A stretch of DNA of 7,930 nucleotides from Lachnospiraceae bacterium (GTDB taxonomy: Bacteria > Bacillota_A > Clostridia > Lachnospirales > Lachnospiraceae), in the NCBI GenBank assembly GCA_004556565.1, contig SFGN01000090.1, positions 1 to 7,930 of the forward strand, given 5' to 3'. A program made the position numbers and the translations under genes. Every line of letters starts with the position of its first letter. The stretch's first letter is position 1. The notes beneath the pieces are model-generated. The model saw only the letters and a list, made by a program, of their open reading frames with translations, was not told where the DNA came from and ran no database searches. Shown one piece after another: positions 5,677 through 7,930 of the stretch.

Positions 5677-6705
5677 TTATACTCTCTGTGCATAGTCCAG
5701 CGAAATCCAGCCATCGCGGTTCTTCTGGTATGCTTTCAAAAGTCCCCACTTGGATGCGCCGGGACCGTCCGCTTCCTCTACTATCGTAAAGATACCTTTT
5801 CCCGTGTACTTTCCGGTCTTGGCCTTATCGGTTCCAGGACCTTTGCGGATACGCAGGTCAGAGACTGACACCTTCACCAGATACGGCTGAAAGGCAGTCT
5901 GTTTTCCAGTATAGAGATTCTTGCCCGATTCATCGAATACGGAATACCCCGCATTCTCATCTGCACACTTCTTCGCATTGGCAAGGCTGTGGAATGCGCC
6001 CTTCTGGGATGCTGCGTCCGCCCAGGTCTTACGCACATGGTACCAGACTTCCACAGTTCCGGCATTTGCCACATCATACTGTGTCAGCTTCCACTTCTCG
6101 ATGATGGAGCAGAGGTTCTCCACATAGGTCGGGGAAGTTGCATATCCGCCATCCTTGATGATCTGCACCGCCTTTTTGTAGTCCGTGCAGCCTTTCAGAC
6201 CATCATAACGCAGTTTCGCGCCATTCTTCGCTCCCAAAAGGTAAGCGGAATGGTCTGCAATGGATTTCTCCACGGACGGATATTTACGGAAGTCAGCCGA
6301 CACGGTCACATATGCACCGTTCTCATATTCCTGCGTTTTCTTGGTGTAGATGGAAGTACCGTCCCAGGCGGAACCACCCCAGGTATTCCCGGAGAGCGAC
6401 TTTTTCATGCCAAAGCAGTTGTTGGCGTTCTGTGCCAGTTCCGATTTGCCATATCCGCTCTCCAGAATAAACTGTGCCAAGGATACCGATGCCAGAATAC
6501 CACTTGTCTTCTGGTCTGCGGTAAACAGTGGCCCCACCTTGGCAATCACATCTGCCTCAGAGAGATTTTTAAGGGCAGATGCCTGCAGGCCGGAAGTGCC
6601 AGAATTATCTGTGCTGCCAGAACCGTTCATCTTCGCCTTTACTGCTTTGCGGAATCCATCCATGGTGTAACCCATGCCGAGCCCATTCCACAGATGCTCC
6701 GGGTC
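5677..6705 (-). pseudogene. Endolysin, glucosaminidase/SH3 part (downstream of the in-frame TGA)
   Basis: This part continues the amidase in the same frame after the TGA, and the first residues DPEHLWNGLG still belong to the amidase domain. Numbered from the internal ATG at 6675 (332 aa), about 40-200 is a GH73 N-acetylglucosaminidase domain. Its catalytic glutamate is E72 in SLAQFILESGYGKSELA, and it carries the NNCFGMKKS and ADFRKYPS motifs, so it cleaves the glycan strand of peptidoglycan. Residues about 208-255 (VWYHVRKTWADAASQKGAF...) resemble a SPOR-like repeat found in such lysins. Residues about 265-332 are a bacterial SH3 domain (LRIRKGPGT...DGWISLDYAQ) for wall binding. There is no strong ribosome site before ATG 6675, although restart after the nearby stop is possible. 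The domains look otherwise intact. The natural product would be a single endolysin of about 507 aa. Confidence 0.8.
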
Positions 6706-7200
6706 TCAGTGGTTAGAAGCAATGCCCCGGCTGTGCCCCTCCCTGTGGCTGATAATCACGCCATCAGCGATTGGATTCAAATTGTACTGTTTGCAAAGCA
6801 TGGCAAACAGCTCTACCGCCGCTTCATACGTTCTCTTTGCCACAGCCTTTGCCGCTGCCTTATCCGAACAGGTAAAAGAAGAACCGCCTGTGTACTTGAT
6901 GCACGCCGGTTCGCACATCTCGACTCCGATATGGGTATTGTTGCCGCTCCCTTTACTGCCGGAACCGCAGTGCCAGCCCCTATGGTTCCATGGCAAGGTC
7001 TGATATACCGTGCCATCGTTGCCGTCAATAAAGCCATGCACACAGGCATAGCTATAAGACAGGCTGTTCCATGAATTGATAAACACCGATGCCCTGGGCT
7101 GCGGACAGCCTACGGAATGGAGCATCAGCCCCTTGACCGTGATCTTTCTCCCTGCCGTATAACAGGGATTCTTTGTCAAAATACTCTGTACTAACCTCAT
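6706..7200 (-). pseudogene. Endolysin, N-terminal N-acetylmuramoyl-L-alanine amidase part (ended by in-frame TGA)
   Basis: The 164-aa frame starts at ATG 7200, with GGAGG at 7215-7211 and a 10-nt spacer. It is an Amidase_2/PGRP-fold domain that cuts the bond between muramic acid and the stem peptide. H28 (LMLHSVG) and H152 (ISHREGH) are the expected zinc histidines, and GVEMCE (92-97) is the usual central motif. The frame ends at TGA (6708-6706) immediately after GIASNH. The following codons in the same frame read DPEHLW, the normal continuation of SNHGDPEHLW, where the aspartate is the likely third zinc ligand. The TGA thus stands for an expected GGA glycine, a single-base change. Without readthrough this product lacks a zinc ligand and the last helix and should be inactive. 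It is preceded by the holin and its terminator. There is no signal peptide, as expected for a holin-dependent lysin. Confidence 0.85.
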
Positions 7201-7229
7201 AATTACTATTCCTCCTTCTTATTTTCCAA

Positions 7230-7256
7230 AGAAAAAAGCACCGGAAGCCCGATGCT
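7230..7256 (-). terminator. Rho-independent terminator between holin and endolysin
   Basis: On the minus strand AGCATCGG (7256-7249) pairs with CCGGTGCT (7244-7237; one G-T pair) around a GCTT loop and is followed by a run of T (7237-7232) and further T residues. It overlaps the holin stop codon. The endolysin ribosome site begins 15 nt further on, so endolysin expression would need readthrough or an unseen promoter. Confidence 0.8.
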
Positions 7257-7659
7257 ACTCTTCTTTTCCATCCCTCAGCTGTTCCAGCACGTCTTTGAGT
7301 TTCTGCGGTACCGGCAGGCCTATAAGCGATGCATTCTCCAGGATACTGATTCCTTCATTGGACAAATAGAAGAAGATCACCGCCGTGCGGATAACGCTGC
7401 CATTTTGGATCACATGGGTGTCCACGATATGTCCTACGGCTACCAGTGCAAAAATGACAACCTTCTTAAAAATTCCATGGAATCCGACCTCGCTGGACAG
7501 CCTCTTATTCAGGATCGCCGCCATGATTCCTGTCAGGTAATCCACCACCACAAACACAATCAGGGCATACAGGAATCCGTCAAAACCTCCCATGACAGCA
7601 CCCACCGCCCCTCCGAGTGCCGCAAATGCATACTGCACCGCTTCAATAAAATTCTTCAT
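7255..7659 (-). CDS. Phage holin, TcdE/toxin-secretion holin family
   Basis: A 134-aa membrane protein that forms lesions in the cytoplasmic membrane and lets the signal-less endolysin reach the wall. ATG 7659 follows GTGAGG at 8 nt. Hydrophobic segments lie at about 29-50 (LYALIVFVVVDYLTGIMAAIL), 66-84 and 89-105. The second and third are separated by a short polar turn with N86. The D40-Y-L-T-G signature after the first long segment, the KRLSSEVGFHGIFKK loop (52-66) and the charged C-terminus (KDVLEQLRDGKEE) are typical of the PF05105 holin_4 family. The length is normal for that family. It lies just upstream of the endolysin, as expected for a lysis cassette, with terminators on both sides. 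No lesion is seen. Confidence 0.92.
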   Translation of the reverse strand: MKNFIEAVQYAFAALGGAVGAVMGGFDGFLYALIVFVVVDYLTGIMAAILNKRLSSEVGFHGIFKKVVIFALVAVGHIVDTHVIQNGSVIRTAVIFFYLSNEGISILENASLIGLPVPQKLKDVLEQLRDGKEE

Positions 7660-7695
7660 GCTCTTTTCCTCACTTTCTTTGAAATATTTTGATAT

Positions 7696-7730
7696 AAAAA
7701 AAAGACAGCACTCCCAAAAGAGCGACTGCC
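7696..7730 (-). terminator. Rho-independent terminator upstream of the holin
   Basis: Minus-strand GGCAG-T-CGCTC (7730-7720) pairs with GAGTG-CTGTC (7713-7704), ten pairs with one bulged T and two G-T pairs. The loop is TTTTGG and eight T residues (7703-7696) follow. It lies after the tail-collar remnant and 36 nt before the holin start, so it should end transcription of the structural region. No convincing separate holin promoter fits in the remaining gap. Confidence 0.85.
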
Positions 7731-7762
7731 TGTTTTCCGATATTGATTCTATTTTCTAATTG

Positions 7763-7870
7763 TTAAGCCGTCCGTTTCCACATATAGCAGACGATATATG
7801 GCTGCAGGTTTGAATGCGCCCCACCTCCCAGCAAAAACTCGTGTACCCGGGGCTCAAAGCCCCAGAAACA
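7763..7870 (-). pseudogene. 3' remnant of a phage tail-collar/baseplate protein gene
   Basis: A 35-codon open stretch ends at TAA (7765-7763). Its last residues, GGGAHSNLQPYIVCYMWKRTA split as GGGAHSNLQP and YIVCYMWKRTA, closely match the C-terminal ending (H-N-N-x-Q-P-Y-x-x-x-x-x-W-K-R-T-A) common in phage tail-collar-domain and baseplate proteins. There is no start codon or ribosome site for it, and a TAG at 7873-7871 closes the frame upstream. The collar domain itself is absent from all three frames. I read it as the leftover 3' end of a structural gene, or as one half of a recombined C-terminal cassette. The rest of the stretch between here and the holin holds only the terminator. Confidence 0.5.
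7849..7863 (-). repeat. 6-bp GC-rich inverted repeat (GGGGCT/AGCCCC)
   Basis: GGGGCT (7849-7854) and AGCCCC (7858-7863) are perfect arms around a 3-nt loop, just upstream of the conserved part of the collar remnant. No T-run follows directly; a TTTTT lies about 11 nt further on the minus strand. The role is unclear. Confidence 0.5.
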
Positions 7871-7880
7871 CTACATTTCT

Positions 7881-7904
7881 CGTTCGTGTACATATACACG
7901 AACG
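7881..7904 (-). repeat. 10-bp perfect inverted repeat with 4-nt loop
   Basis: CGTTCGTGTA (7881-7890) and TACACGAACG (7895-7904) flank a CATA loop (TATG on the minus strand). It begins one base after the TAA at 7908-7906 and would make a stable hairpin or DNA cruciform. No U-tract follows on either strand. Part of the arm recurs as TCGTGTAC at 7839-7846. A terminator-like end of the upstream gene or a recombination/protein site are both possible. Confidence 0.65.
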
Positions 7905-7905
7905 G

Positions 7906-7930
7906 TTACTTCTCATATAACTTAGCCATC
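7906..7930 (-). CDS. Possible 3' end of an upstream gene (reading ...MAKLYEK-stop)
   Basis: The first frame entering from the right edge reads M-A-K-L-Y-E-K and stops with TAA at 7908-7906, directly in front of a 10-bp hairpin. It could be the tail of a phage structural gene or a broken small gene. Too little is inside the window to choose, and the other two frames are also possible. Reported only because the hairpin just after the stop suggests a true gene end. Confidence 0.2.

Noticed and set aside
5546..5749. Upstream extension of the SHOCT frame to 5749
   Set aside because: It overlaps the endolysin SH3 coding sequence in another frame and crosses the 12-bp hairpin. The ATG at 5545 has a ribosome site and the typical protein opening.
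6706..6708. UGA decoded as glycine by an alternative genetic code (as in Gracilibacteria/SR1)
   Set aside because: Other genes in the window end with UGA at sensible positions (XRE, nuclease-like, SHOCT and recombinase halves), and no other in-frame UGA stands for glycine.
5989..7074. 361-codon open frame on the plus strand opposite the endolysin
   Set aside because: It is antisense to clear amidase and glucosaminidase domains, its translation is cysteine/histidine-rich with no recognisable domain, and it has no ribosome site. It is a shadow of the GC-rich third positions of the real gene.
7798..7920. 40-codon plus-strand frame starting at ATG 7798
   Set aside because: No ribosome site, no recognisable domain, and it runs through two hairpins and antisense to the collar remnant.
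7763..7930. Diversity-generating retroelement variable region with cruciform
   Set aside because: A hairpin near a tail-protein C-terminus is suggestive, but no template repeat and no reverse transcriptase are in the window.
1..7930. CRISPR array, tRNA or rRNA genes
   Set aside because: No regularly spaced direct repeats, tRNA-like cloverleaf or rRNA signature was seen on reading both strands.

Overview
The window reads almost entirely on the minus strand. Numbering of the story below therefore runs from high to low coordinates. It looks like the lysis/integration end of a prophage from a Gram-positive Clostridia-type host (Lachnospiraceae-like is my best guess). The grounds are strong GGAGG ribosome sites, a TcdE-type holin, an amidase-glucosaminidase endolysin, and a tandem set of serine recombinases with a SHOCT-domain leader protein. 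No taxonomic marker gene is present, so the host call is inference.

Layout, in direction of transcription. (1) 7930-7763: end of the structural region, with the last codons of an unknown frame, two strong hairpins and a 35-codon open remnant whose final residues (QPYIVCYMWKRTA) match the usual C-terminus of phage tail-collar/baseplate proteins. A terminator follows at 7730-7696. (2) 7659-5677: lysis module. A holin is followed by a terminator that overlaps its stop codon, then a two-domain endolysin (zinc amidase, then GH73 glucosaminidase plus SH3) broken by one in-frame TGA. (3) 5654-5618: a 12-bp hairpin. (4) 5545-1705: recombination operon. It holds a 74-aa SHOCT protein, a large serine recombinase split by a frameshift, a 137-aa recombinase-domain protein with no catalytic domain, and an intact 526-aa large serine recombinase, ending in a textbook terminator at 1692-1650. 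(5) 1612-89: a visibly AT-richer operon of different character. An XRE regulator with its own promoter and candidate operator is followed by a nuclease-like protein and a translationally coupled SMC/ABC-type ATPase cut off after 66 residues. It resembles a defence cassette of the ABC-three-component (ABC-3C) type whose ATPase has been truncated. (6) 67-1: a new promoter with an 11-bp perfect palindrome over its -10 box, a good ribosome site, and the first five codons (MPNTV) of a gene leaving the window. These fit a RelB/DinJ-type antitoxin.

The holin and endolysin would open the host envelope at the end of the lytic cycle, and the recombinases would integrate or excise the element. The cargo operon next to them is in the usual place for accessory defence genes. 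Four separate lesions are visible: the endolysin stop, the recombinase frameshift, the collar remnant and the truncated ATPase. They point to a decaying prophage, although the first two are single-base differences that could also be sequencing errors. Nearly all other long reading frames, including a 361-codon plus-strand frame opposite the endolysin, are antisense or shifted shadows.
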